64,000 nucleotides of DNA, from contig CM000693.1 of the NCBI GenBank assembly GCA_000149225.2, positions 186,001 to 250,000 on the forward strand, read 5' to 3'. Position 1 is the first letter of the stretch. The number at the start of each line of letters is the position of its first letter. Made by a program: the position numbers and the translations under genes. The notes below the pieces were generated by a model, which saw nothing but the letters and a program-made list of their open reading frames with translations, did no database searches and was not told the DNA's origin. This document shows positions 1 to 10,600 of this stretch, one piece after another. The DNA comes from Lachancea kluyveri NRRL Y-12651. Lineage: Eukaryota > Ascomycota > Saccharomycetes > Saccharomycetales > Saccharomycetaceae.

Positions 1-440
1 ATGAAGCACACATCCAGGTGTATGTTATTATGACGGTTAATATTTAGCGAGTCATATCTAAAAACTGAACCAGTTGAACAAGAAAAGGAAAAGACTTACA
101 TCCCAGATAACAAAGTGCTGTTCAGAGTATCACCGATATTACCAATACTCTGAAACTTGATTTTCTATGCAGAGACAAGGAAAAAAGAACAAGATGTAAA
201 CTGCACCATTATCACAAGTTTAACTTTGTATACAGCATAATATATATATATATATATATGAAGCTGACTTTACCGGAACTATGAACGGTTTCAGAACTAT
301 GGGGTGGCTGGCATGCAGAGAACGGTGCTTATTCAATAACTTAAAAACAAACACCAAATGTGCGCATATACAAACAACTGCAATAGGATTATACCTGGAG
401 TTAGTGTCTAGTGGGTAAATTGTACGTTAGGTGGCATGGT
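1..440. other. Intergenic, downstream of the YHR112C-like gene
   Basis: No gene is supported. The stretch is AT-rich and holds a (TA)n run at about 240-259. It must include the 3' end signals of the minus-strand gene that stops at 441. The neighbour to the left is outside the window. Confidence 0.6.
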
Positions 441-1577
441 CTATTCTTCATCTTGCAGTTGTTTCAAAGCACCGGCCAAGTCTTTAATTAAATCTTCGAC
501 GCCTTCGCAGCCAACAGATACTCTAATCAGGGTTTGCTCAATGTACGGATCGGTCAATGCTCTCCATTCAACCAACGACTCAACACCACCCAGAGAAGTA
601 GCGTGCTGGAAAAGTTCCAACTTGCCTGGTAGTTTTTTACACTGAACTTTGCTTTTAAGAACAATGGAGAAAACAGGACCGTATCCACCTTCGAGCTGCT
701 TTTTAACAAAATCTTCGGTCTGCAGGCTGGAATGGTAAATCTTGTCCAAGACCTTGTTAAACTCAGACTTGTGGTCGTCCAAGTACTTGACCAAAGCAGT
801 AGCGTTTTCGGACTGTTTGCGAACTCTCATCTCGAATGTCCTCAAAGATCTCAACAACAGGTAGCTTTCCAAGTTGGCAATATTGGTACCCAAATAGATC
901 CTATCATTTTTCATTTTCTTGGCAACTTCGAGACTCTTGACAACGACAACACCGCTCAATAAATCAGAGTGTCCGCCGAAATACTTGGTACAGGAATGGA
1001 TCACAACGTCTGCGCCAAACTTCCACACATCTTGCAATGGAGGTGGAGCAAAGGTAGAATCGATGACAAGCAAAGCACCTTTGGCGTGAGCCTTGCGGGC
1101 GAAGTCTTCAATGTCATAAGAAGTACCAAATGGATTGACCGGTGTCTCCAAATGAACAATGTCGCCCTCTGATGCAAGCTCCTCGATCCTATCAAGAGGA
1201 TACTGCTTCATGCCATTGTTCCGCGTGAAGATGTCCGCGATACCATGACAGCCGTGGTAGCTCTGGCCAATGAATAGTTTCTTGGGATTGTAGTGAGTCA
1301 AAGTTGCGAAATAAGCAGCCAAACCAGAGGAATAAATCACAGCGTGGCCACCTAAAATCTCAGAAAAGATACTCTCCAATCGAGTAGCGTTTGGATGAGC
1401 TAGACGGGAATAGACCGGAGTGGTTTCCAAAAAATCGTAATTTTCACGGTCGTTCCAAGCAATTAAATTGTTGTTGTCATAACGGAAGGTAGTAGCCACA
1501 TTGATAGGGGAGACAATGTCAGTAACCCTATTGTCTTTATCATCTGCATGGATCAAAGTAGTTGGTAGAGAAACCAT
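441..1577 (-). CDS. Cystathionine gamma-synthase/beta-lyase family PLP enzyme (YHR112C orthologue)
   Basis: A 378-residue protein of the Cys/Met-metabolism PLP-dependent family, the same length as S. cerevisiae YHR112C. Seen: the phosphate-binding YSSG at 82-85, the cofactor-ring aspartate in VIDSTF (D173) and the Schiff-base lysine in [11 protein letters not shown] (K198). Family members cleave or form C-S bonds of cystathionine-type substrates. The exact substrate of the yeast YHR112C group is not settled, so no reaction is assigned. The ATG at 1575-1577 gives a full-length family N-terminus. It is divergent from APE4, as YHR112C and YHR113W are in S. cerevisiae, and shares a 551 bp promoter with it. 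STR2, STR3, CYS3 and IRC7 are less likely given the length and the APE4 neighbour. Confidence 0.9.
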   Translation of the reverse strand: MVSLPTTLIHADDKDNRVTDIVSPINVATTFRYDNNNLIAWNDRENYDFLETTPVYSRLAHPNATRLESIFSEILGGHAVIYSSGLAAYFATLTHYNPKKLFIGQSYHGCHGIADIFTRNNGMKQYPLDRIEELASEGDIVHLETPVNPFGTSYDIEDFARKAHAKGALLVIDSTFAPPPLQDVWKFGADVVIHSCTKYFGGHSDLLSGVVVVKSLEVAKKMKNDRIYLGTNIANLESYLLLRSLRTFEMRVRKQSENATALVKYLDDHKSEFNKVLDKIYHSSLQTEDFVKKQLEGGYGPVFSIVLKSKVQCKKLPGKLELFQHATSLGGVESLVEWRALTDPYIEQTLIRVSVGCEGVEDLIKDLAGALKQLQDEE

Positions 1578-2128
1578 TGTGATTGTGATTTTGGTTACCG
1601 TTGTAAGACTTGTTACCTAAAGACTTCCCGATTCTTCACCTTTTATTTTTAATTATTCGCTCAAGTTAAGAGACTCAGAGGGATTACACAGTTATGGCCG
1701 CTGCTCGATAGTCGTGTGCTAGTCATGTGACCAATGAGACGATGGCTCGAACGGTAAGTTAGACAGTATGAAATGTTGGTGTATTTGACATTACCACAAC
1801 AATGACAGTTAAGAGGTAGTTCAAGTATCGGAAATTCCCTTCCAAGTTGTCATAAGGCATGATCCTGTCGTTTATTTATTTGTTTTTTTTGGCTCGGTTG
1901 AGTGTAATTGCTGTTTCCCTTCTCGTAATCTCAACTTCCGTGGCACTGGACGGCTAGTTGTTCGTCGCTAAGACCTTCACAAAAAGAATAAAAAATAATT
2001 CGGGATTTTCTCAATAAATACAATCACAAAATGGTTTTGCTGCACAGCTTCAAAAGACACAAATCAAATCCATTGAGAGCCAGAAAACTCTTGTCCTATT
2101 TTATTGAATTACCAGTTTTGCGTTTTGT
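1578..2128. promoter_or_regulatory. Divergent promoter YHR112C-like / APE4, with Cbf1-like site
   Basis: This is the 551 bp divergent intergenic region. GTCACATG (minus strand) at 1724-1731 fits the Cbf1/CDEI consensus RTCACRTG, which in yeasts controls sulfur-amino-acid genes; this would suit the PLP enzyme. A CCAAT box abuts it. A short upstream ORF begins at 2031 and runs into the APE4 start. T-rich tracts lie near 1880-1890. Confidence 0.45.
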
Positions 2129-3613
2129 ATGCTTAGATTTCACCTGAGAAAGCTATCCACTATGTCTAACAACAGTGTAAGTTATCCGCAGGAATTTATC
2201 AATTTCCTGAACTCTTGTCCGACCCCTTACCATGCTGTACACAACATCAAGAAACATTTGTCTGCTCATGGCTTCGAAGAACTAAGTGAACGCGAGGCTT
2301 GGCACGGAAAGGTCAAAAAGACTGGTAAATATTTTGTCACCAGGAACAACTCTTCTATTATCGCATTTGCTGTGGGTGGTAATTGGAAGCCAGGCAATGC
2401 AATCGCGATTACTGGTGCCCATACAGACTCTCCGGTGTTGAAAATCAAACCAGTCTCCAAGAGAACCAGTGAAAAATATCTTCAAGTCGGCGTTGAGTGC
2501 TATGGTGGCGGTATCTGGCATTCTTGGTTCGACTCGGATTTATCCGTTGCTGGTAGAGTAATGGTCAAGGAAGCGTCCACTGGTAAAATAGTGTCGAAGC
2601 TAGTTGATATCAAGAAACCGCTATTTAAAATACCCACCTTGGCTATCCATTTGGACAGAGACGTTAATCAAAAGTTTGAATTTAACAAAGAAACCCAGCT
2701 ACTACCAATCGCCGGGCTAGTTAAAGAAGGAGATAAGAAAGAATCCTGTGCTGGTGCTTCTGAGTTGTCTGGCGATCAGTTTTTGTCTGTAAAATCAATT
2801 GTCGAAAGGCATCACAAGGAGTTGCTAGATTTGGTTGCTAAAGAATTACATCTAGAGTCAGTGATGCAGATTGAGGATTTCGAACTAACCCTGTACGACC
2901 ACAATCCTTCTTGTTTGGGCGGTTTGAATGAAGAATTTGTTTTCTCTGGAAGGCTTGACAATTTGACCTCCTGTTTCACATCCATGCACGGATTGACTGA
3001 AGCTGCTGATACTGAAATCACCAAAGAAATCGGTATCAGATTAATGGCTTGTTTTGATCATGAAGAGATTGGATCTTCATCTGCCCAAGGTGCCGATTCC
3101 AATTTTTTGCCTAATATCTTGGAAAGGCTAGCAAGCTTAAGAGCCGACGAAACTGATGTGTCCGAACCACTGAACAGACCTTACTTGTTGGAAACCTATG
3201 CCAAATCCTTCTTCTTGTCATCTGATGTCGCCCACGGTGTGCATCCAAATTACGTCAACAAGTATGAATCCCAACACAAGCCCCACCTAGGTGAAGGCCC
3301 AGTCATTAAGATCAATGCCAACCAACGCTACATGACCAATTCTGCCGGATTGGTTTTGATCAAACAGTTGGCAAATAACGCCAAAGTTCCATTACAGCTA
3401 TTTGTTGTGGCTAACAACTCTCCTTGTGGCTCTACAATCGGCCCAATTCTAGCCTCAAAAACAGGTATTAGAACCTTGGACATTGGTAACCCTGTCTTGA
3501 GTATGCATTCATCAAGAGAGACCGGTGGTGCTGACGATTTGGAGCTACAGGTTAGGTTATTCAGAGAATTTTTTGAAAAGTACAGTACATTAGAAGACAA
3601 GATTGTTGTGTGA
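2129..3613 (+). CDS. APE4: Vacuolar aspartyl aminopeptidase Ape4 (M18 family)
   Basis: A 494-residue metallo-aminopeptidase of family M18, about the length of S. cerevisiae Ape4 (490). It removes N-terminal acidic residues; the yeast enzyme is made in the cytosol and carried to the vacuole by the Cvt/autophagy route. Seen: metal-site motifs GAHTDSP (H98), SGRLDNL, CFDHEEIGS and DVAHGVHP, and the family C-terminus HSSRETGG. The start at 2129 gives an N-terminus (MLRFHLRKLS) that resembles the S. cerevisiae one. A second in-frame ATG at 2162 would remove 11 residues. An upstream ORF (2031-2147) overlaps this start in another frame. The left neighbour matches S. cerevisiae order, but the right neighbour does not. 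Confidence 0.96.
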   Translation: MLRFHLRKLSTMSNNSVSYPQEFINFLNSCPTPYHAVHNIKKHLSAHGFEELSEREAWHGKVKKTGKYFVTRNNSSIIAFAVGGNWKPGNAIAITGAHTDSPVLKIKPVSKRTSEKYLQVGVECYGGGIWHSWFDSDLSVAGRVMVKEASTGKIVSKLVDIKKPLFKIPTLAIHLDRDVNQKFEFNKETQLLPIAGLVKEGDKKESCAGASELSGDQFLSVKSIVERHHKELLDLVAKELHLESVMQIEDFELTLYDHNPSCLGGLNEEFVFSGRLDNLTSCFTSMHGLTEAADTEITKEIGIRLMACFDHEEIGSSSAQGADSNFLPNILERLASLRADETDVSEPLNRPYLLETYAKSFFLSSDVAHGVHPNYVNKYESQHKPHLGEGPVIKINANQRYMTNSAGLVLIKQLANNAKVPLQLFVVANNSPCGSTIGPILASKTGIRTLDIGNPVLSMHSSRETGGADDLELQVRLFREFFEKYSTLEDKIVV

Positions 3614-4958
3614 ACTAGCAGTAAAGTCACCTGGTACATATGTCTTGATATTTAAGAAATTGATTAAAAATAATAATAAAAGACAAAATAAAAGGAAATA
3701 CTTTCAACCGATTTTGGTGGATTGTTTGTCCTTATGTAAAGCAAAGTTAGCAGTAGGCTCCAAAAGACTTCTCACCAAGGATTCTATTTTCACAAGTTTA
3801 AGAGATAAACCATGGTGTTGGTAAGAATGGAAGTAAAGCAAGGGTATTCTTTGCTTGTTCAATATGCCCAGTTGTCGGTATTGAAATATGAGAATTGCAC
3901 AGGAGCACAACGGAAGGTGTTGCGCTCCTGAAGCGAGTTCAAATACCACCTAACCCCACTTTCTCGATCCAGCGATTATAGTTAATTATGTGGATCTTTT
4001 CGCGATTTCATAGCGTACACTGATATTGTACAATCCACACTTGTATGGAAGTTCGAAAACCTAACAAGCGAATCAGGACTTGAAGATGAGGGAAAAAAAC
4101 TTGGAGAAAATAATTCTACTGAAAAATCTGTCTTTCAAGAAAAATAACAGCGAGGGTTTTGTTATTTAAATGTTCTTCATCAGTAATTATCATCCTCCAG
4201 GGTTTGAAACACTTAATAAAGAAAAGTAGCAGAAAAAAGTGTCATAGAAAAACAAGAACTTTACGCCTTACATTATTTTCTGCTGTGGCACTCAATCTAT
4301 TAATTTTATGCTGTTTCACACAAACAATTCGTACCAAGGAAACGGGCTAGTATGGCTTCTTTTGATATTTGAAGGAAAGTCCTATGCTAGGTTAGGGGCC
4401 CAGTTTAAGTGTCTCTCAAACAAGACATACTACTAATTTAAAATAGAGGACGAAACGAGTTATAGCTGTGATTCCAATTTCTAATATGACGCTACCTTTA
4501 TCTTTTTACGTTTCACATTATTCTTCAGCGTAACTGGAAGCTCTTCGGCCCTTATTTGGTACACCAAGGTGTATGTTCTTTCTCGAGCGTTCCACGCATT
4601 AAACAAAGAATTATATACACCAATGCTTTAGCTATTTTCTACGTGTAGTATCCTTTAGCTGGGAAGTAGGTTGCAATAGCTGTCCAGGATGCCGAAGCAT
4701 ATACTACCAGTTTGTTTAAGATAAACTATACGACAGGTCTTATCAGTTAGTCCGTATGTAAGCAACCATGTGATGAAAGCTTGATATAATATTACCCTAC
4801 TTTTAGTTGTACCTTACGAATCAAAACCACGAAACAGGTAGAAATACTAGTTTCGTGATCTTGGAGAAATTAGGTTTATGAAGTAGCAACTCATTGACAA
4901 AACTTCTTACAAGGGTAACAAGTCGCCAATCACCCAAACTAATTTAATCGGGTAACCC
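3614..4958. other. Long gene-free stretch at a synteny junction
   Basis: 1.3 kb between APE4 and ESC2 with no convincing ORF or RNA gene. It lies where orthologues of S. cerevisiae chromosome VIII give way to the IV/XV zipper. It holds an imperfect hairpin at 3901-3929 (6 bp, one mismatch, 4 bp, 7-nt loop) and an 8 bp perfect inverted repeat at 4828-4835 and 4850-4857. CGGGTAA, a Reb1-type core, is at 4949-4955 just before the ESC2 ATG. I see no recognisable transposon remnant. Confidence 0.5.
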
Positions 4959-6413
4959 ATGTCTAGAGAGCAACAATCTCACGTGGGATTAAAGGGTGCT
5001 ACTGTCACAGAGAATATTGAGGAGAATCTTTCGTTCAGTGAAGCCAATAAAACTATTGGCGGATACGCAGACGATAGTGGACCCGCTGATGGTGCCACAC
5101 AGAATGTGCGTAACCAGCTACCACGATTTTCTTCCAATATAGAATATTCCGCGTTTGGGTCTCGGTCGGAACTATCAGAGAACTGCGATGAATCGCCCAA
5201 ACGGCTACAGTCAGTACAAGAAACGCATCTTGTATTAGACGGTTCTGAGGACGATGTCGATGCTGATGATGATGATGACGATGATGATGATTTTTTCTAT
5301 GGAGACTACCTGACCAATAGTAACACGCAGACAGATGAGAAGGATATCATCGTCGACTCGAACACTGGTGCCAGAGGTAGAGATGCAGTTGAACTGTCGA
5401 TTGCGGCCAATAAAAACCCAGAACTTCTACCTCCCACTATTAGTAACTCTAGTAAAGACAATGATAAAAGACCTGGTGGACTGAAGCGGAAGCTATCTAT
5501 CAGCTCTTCGGTACAATCATCCGCTTCTCGCGACTCATCACCAACACGCTCAATAACACCTCCTCCTTCGAAACGAACCAAAAGAAGTGCAGTAATATCT
5601 AAACCAGTAGTTGAAGAAGATGACACAGATGCGTTTTTCACAGAAATCACAAGAAATGCGAACAGAACATCCACTGTTATTAGGGAAAGCTCTCCAGAAC
5701 TGGATAAGAGAACCTACAAAATTAGCTTCATTTCCAAACTCAAAGGCAGCATTGATAAAAAAATCGAAGTCAAAGCTTGGGGTAAGTCTCCATTCACTAA
5801 AATATTACCGTCCACTCTTGATGCTATAGTAAAAGCATATCGGATTCCAAAGGCAATACAAAATGTCTACAAAATGGACAATGTTACTCTGTATTGGAAT
5901 GGTGCCAAAATTTTAAACTTTATGACCTGCAATTCTTTAAGAATACCACAGAACTATGGTGATGAAATTACTGATGTCGATATTACTTTGGTTTCAAAAG
6001 AGTATGAGATGAAATACGAAGCGGAATTTAAGGAGATGGTAGAGAACGAGCTAAGTGGCTCATCAGTTGACGTTAAAAACGTGAAAAAAGATGACTTTGC
6101 CACTAACGAATACGAGTTACAACTGGAAAAATCAGAGAGTGCCGAACCAAGCCTACTCAAAAGCAGTGAAAATATTCGTGATGGTTCGTTCATTAAGCTT
6201 GCTTTAGTGGGTCAAGATAATAAGAAAATGTTTGTTAAAGCCAGAAGTTCGACTTTGTTTAAGAAAATTGCCGATTATTACAAAGATGTAAAGAATCTGC
6301 CATCTTTTACAAAATTAAAGTTAACTTTTGACCATGTAAATTTAAGCCTTGAAGACAGGGTTGAGGATCATGAAATGGAAGATGAAGATATGATCGAAGT
6401 TGCCATTGTATAA
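4959..6413 (+). CDS. ESC2: Esc2, SUMO-like-domain genome stability factor
   Basis: A 484-residue orthologue of S. cerevisiae Esc2 (456), of the RENi (Rad60-Esc2-NIP45) family. These proteins carry two tandem SUMO-like domains at the C-terminus, bind the SUMO E2 Ubc9 and DNA, and act in recombination-intermediate control and silencing. Seen: a low-complexity, Ser-rich N-terminal half with a strong acidic run (about residues 97-112), a basic KRTKR patch, then two ubiquitin-like folds at roughly 250-345 and 405-484. The last domain ends MEDEDMIEVAIV, typical of SUMO-like domains without a processing Gly-Gly. SEM1 is its neighbour in S. cerevisiae; here the LTR, tRNA-Lys and RPO31 lie between. 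Confidence 0.92.
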   Translation: MSREQQSHVGLKGATVTENIEENLSFSEANKTIGGYADDSGPADGATQNVRNQLPRFSSNIEYSAFGSRSELSENCDESPKRLQSVQETHLVLDGSEDDVDADDDDDDDDDFFYGDYLTNSNTQTDEKDIIVDSNTGARGRDAVELSIAANKNPELLPPTISNSSKDNDKRPGGLKRKLSISSSVQSSASRDSSPTRSITPPPSKRTKRSAVISKPVVEEDDTDAFFTEITRNANRTSTVIRESSPELDKRTYKISFISKLKGSIDKKIEVKAWGKSPFTKILPSTLDAIVKAYRIPKAIQNVYKMDNVTLYWNGAKILNFMTCNSLRIPQNYGDEITDVDITLVSKEYEMKYEAEFKEMVENELSGSSVDVKNVKKDDFATNEYELQLEKSESAEPSLLKSSENIRDGSFIKLALVGQDNKKMFVKARSSTLFKKIADYYKDVKNLPSFTKLKLTFDHVNLSLEDRVEDHEMEDEDMIEVAIV

Positions 6414-6828
6414 TATTTGCACATCTGGGTATGTTTATTATGTGGCTTGCGAAAAATGGTGACAATTACTGATGTTTTTGTTCGAAACTAAATAGCTGTG
6501 AGTATATCTTTTGTACGGTGGTCTATAAATGATCGATTGGGAGTTCTGCAATTAGCAAAGGAAAAATTCATCTGCGTATATACGCAGGAAGAAGCATATT
6601 ACGAGTCGTTTTTTCACTACATAAACGGTGGGGGGTCTACGGAAACCAAACGGATAATAATTTAACCGTTTTGAACGATTCTGTCAAGTGTGCAGAATAT
6701 TCAGTCTGATTCTTATCTTTAAATTCCTAAATAATATTGTATTGAAGATCCGTAAAAGATCTATAATAACCAAGCATAATGTTCAAGTATTTGCAATATG
6801 CCATATGATCACTTTTATGATAAACTCT
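6414..6828. other. Intergenic between ESC2 and the solo LTR
   Basis: The 3' flank of ESC2. No ORF, RNA gene or repeat is recognised apart from a short G-run near 6630. Confidence 0.5.
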
Positions 6829-7157
6829 TGTTGGAACGAAATACAACTATCGACCATCGACTAGTATTCGTGTTACTAGTATATTATCATACACGGTGTT
6901 ATAAGGTGACATAAAGAATGAGAAACAGTCATCTAAGTTAGTGGAAGCCGAAACGCAAGGATTGATAATGTAATAGGATAATGAACCAAAACATATAAAA
7001 GGGAAGAGATATGAATATTTGTATGTAGAATTATCGACTCCCTTTTCTGGATTCGTAGAAAGGTGAGGAGAACTTCTAGTATAACCATATACCAATTATT
7101 ATAGCCTTAATCAAAAATGGAATCTCAACAATTGTCCCAATATTCACATATTTCTCA
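6829..7157 (+). mobile_element. Solo LTR of a Ty1-type (Pseudoviridae, delta-like) retrotransposon
   Basis: A 329 bp element beginning TGTTGGAA and ending TTTCTCA, the terminal forms and near the length of S. cerevisiae Ty1/Ty2 delta LTRs (about 334 bp). Long internal blocks match the delta sequence as I remember it, including the segment around ACGCAAGGATTGATAATG at about 6954, ACTTCTAGTATA near 7072 and the ATGGAATC Gag-start region near 7117. No internal domain or second LTR is present, so it is a solo LTR fossil. It lies about 210 bp upstream of a tRNA-Lys gene in the same direction, the usual Ty1 target zone. The two flanking pentamers differ, so no target-site duplication is visible and the insertion is probably not very recent. 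Confidence 0.9.
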
Positions 7158-7366
7158 GCACTAGACATTGTAACATTTAATAAAATGATGGCATAGAAAT
7201 AAGAAGTGTCAGTAAATTAGTCTAACTCCTAATCTTTAGCTAGTTGGCCTGCCGCAAATAGCTGCTTCTGGCATACATACTCACCTATTACTGTTCATCT
7301 CACTCAGCGCTGTGTAAACAGTTATCATATATATATCTTACTTGCTATAGGATGACAGCACAAGAA

Positions 7367-7439
7367 GCCTTGTTGGCGCAATCGGTAGCGCGTATGACTC
7401 TTAATCATAAGGCTAGGGGTTCGAGCCCCCTACAGGGCT
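7367..7439 (+). tRNA. tK(CUU): tRNA-Lys (anticodon CTT), copy 1
   Basis: A 73-nt intronless cloverleaf. The acceptor stem pairs GCCTTGT with ACAGGGC, the D-arm is GCGC/GCGC, the anticodon loop CTCTTAA gives anticodon CTT (lysine AAG codons), and the T-arm is AGGGG-TTCGAGC-CCCCT. The discriminator base is T. A T-run follows at 7440-7447 (interrupted by one C) as Pol III terminator. It is identical to the copy at 15682-15754. The Ty1-type solo LTR lies upstream. Confidence 0.97.
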
Positions 7440-7614
7440 TTCTTTTTTTACAAATTTTTTAAGCTGCGTAGAGCCGCGTTATGATAATATTTCGTTTGTT
7501 TATTTAAAAATATAATGTCAATAATATTTTACAGTACCTACTTGGGTCTTTTTTTTTTTTTAAATAACTTTATTCCATGGCAGAACCTTCCATTATGCAA
7601 TTTTTATTTTTAGT

Positions 7615-10600
7615 TTAGTGTGTCTTTAGGGCAACATCGTTGCAAAGACTTTCAAATAAGGTGTGTTTTGGTTTTAAGTCCTCTTCGGAAATGCTAGTAC
7701 CTTTAACAACTTTAAAGGAGCCTGTACCAATAGACATAGTTTGACCTAAAATGATACACTCTGAAACACCTTCCACTGCGTCCTTTTTCATATAGAATGC
7801 CGCATCAAACAAATGGTCTGTAGTCTTTTCGAATGATGCCAGTTGCAAAACGGAATCTCTCATCTTACTCAAACCAAATCTTGTAATACCCAAAACTTCA
7901 CCCTTATAAGTCATGACGTCACCCAGCAATTGAATGTGACGAGGATCGACACTCATACCGTGATTACTCATAGTGTAGTCAATTTCTCCGACAATACTTG
8001 TTCTGGCAGCTTCAATACCCAGAACGTTAAATATTTCCAAAATATGGTTGGTTTTTGTCTTGGAGCCAATAACACCGTCAGTGGTCATAACATCCCTTAG
8101 ACCATACCCTTCAACCAACAATTCCCTCTTTCCGTCATCACGAATATTGATAACAGCCCTAGAAATATCTGGTAAACCCTTAACAACAATACCTGGGAGA
8201 GCACGACGCAAATGTTGCATTCTGTAGAAAACAGCATTTTCAGATGGCTCTTTTGCGGATGTAGATATAGATTTTGCCTTGTAACCTTCAGGGAAAACAT
8301 TAATATTGATTTTGTTTCTCCCAACAATACTAACGTCAGCAGTGGAAATCTTTAGTTTAGAGGCTCTAGTAATGGCAACCGCAATATCTTCTATAGTCAA
8401 CTCCAATTGTAGCTTCTCAATTGTACCCAAATCTACTTTTGCTTGGATAAATGACAGATTGTCTTTGTAAACATCTTGGATATAATAAACAACATCAGAC
8501 AGTATCGTTTTTTCGATTCTACCTTTGACAACTCTTGCAGCTCTTTCATCGCCATCATTAACCAACACAGCGTTGATAATTGGAGTAGAAATTACCTTAG
8601 AAGCATTGATAATTTCTTTAATACGAGGGACACCTAAGGTAACGTTCATAGACGCAACACCAGCAAAATGAAAAGTCTTTAAAGTCATTTGGGTACCTGG
8701 CTCACCAATAGATTGAGCACCAATAGCACCAACAGCAGTACCAGGTTCAACCTTTGCTCTGTGATACTTGGAGATGGCAATACCCAAAAAAGTTTCGACC
8801 AAATTTTTACTAATCTTGCATAACTGGTTAACAGCTGTTAAAATGTATTCCGGATATTGTTCATCTAGATTTAGTATTTTTAGCTCTGGGGCAGGTTCGT
8901 CGAGCAGTGTTTTTAAGCCTTTGGCCTTTCTAATTTTCGCTAGATGTGTAGCCTTTTCAGTCATATAATCTCTCAAGGATTGATAGAAGTTTCTCTCAGC
9001 ATCATGTTGATCAATGTATTCAATTTTCTCCTCATCTTCCTTGTTTAGCTTATTACCTAAATTATCGAATCTTACCAATTTTTGTTCTAAAGGTTTCAAA
9101 ATTGAATTGGTATTTTCAATGATTTGATATGGTAACAGACCAAAATCTTTGTGTGTGAAAGTAATGTTATTTGCATGATCCCAGGATCTGTTAAAGTTCA
9201 CTGGTTGAGCATTACCTTCCATATCAAGTGGATCCAGGCCGTCACCACCGTACGTGAATTGGACAATACCATTGGATGATGTTCTGACAGTATTATCATA
9301 TTGACAGGACAAATCTTCCAACGATTTCATCAGTCTACGAGACATATAACCCGTTTCAGCGGTCTTGACAGCTGTGTCAACTAAACCTTCACGCCCAGAA
9401 ATGGCATGAAACAAAAATTCTGGTGGAGATAAACCAGAAAAAAAAGAATTTCTAACAAAACCTTTAGATTGTGGCGTTTTGGAATTTTTAGGGAAATGTG
9501 GCAAAGAACGATCCTGAAAACCGTCTGGAACACGGTTACCAGATATAATTTGTTGGCCGACGACTGCAACCATCTGAGAGACGTTTAACGTAGAACCCTT
9601 AGAACCACAAGTAGCCATGATCAATGGTGCGTTCAAGTTATCTAGCTCTCTGATACAAACTTCACCGACTTCTTCTCTCACCTTGGATAACAAACCACCG
9701 ATCTTAGCTTCCAAAGTTTGCTCTTCATTACAACCTGGTTGTGTTTCTAACTTACCCTTGTTGAACTGATCGATCAACTCGTCACACTTGGCGTAAGCCT
9801 CTTCAACTTTGTCTTCCTTCTTTTGCTTCAAATCAGCACCTGGAGTAACGTCACTGATACCGATAGAAAAGCCTCTGTTACCCAAATATCTAGCACATAA
9901 TTTGGCCATTCTATTCATAGCACTAGCAGCTTCTTGAGGCCCGTAGTCTCTTAAAATCGTATAAAAGACCGAGTGTTTCTTACCATCACCTAACACAGAT
10001 TTGTCCATAACACCACTTAAAATTTCAGAGCCCCTAATCACTACAAATCCGTCATTGACAGACATTTCGTTTGGTAAACCCTTATGTTTTGGTGGCATGA
10101 AAACTTTGTTTTTAGCATCCACATTGATAATAACAGGAGACTTTTTGTTTGGCCGAATCAGCAAAGAAAAGACTTGTTTACCCGTCCATAAGTAATGAGG
10201 TTTCATGACGGCTGGAGGAGGAAGATCAAATTGCATGTTACCATCAGACATCATTGATAACAACTGGGTCAGTGTGGCACGATCAAAAAAGGAATCTTTG
10301 TGTGAAATTAAATAAGAGCCTGTGATAAAATCTTGTGTTGCTGCAATGATAGGTTCACCAGATTTGGGAGTCAACAGGTTATTTTTGACACCCATCAAGT
10401 TAATGGCTTCTGCACGAGCTTCTTCGGTTTGTGGAACATGTAAATTCATTTCATCACCATCGAAATCTGCATTATACGGAGTACACACACATTCATTCAA
10501 CCTGAAGGTTCTCCAAGGACGAATCTTGGCATAGTGAGATAGAATGGACAATCTGTGCAATGACGGTTGTCTGTTGAATAAGACCACATCACCATCTTCA

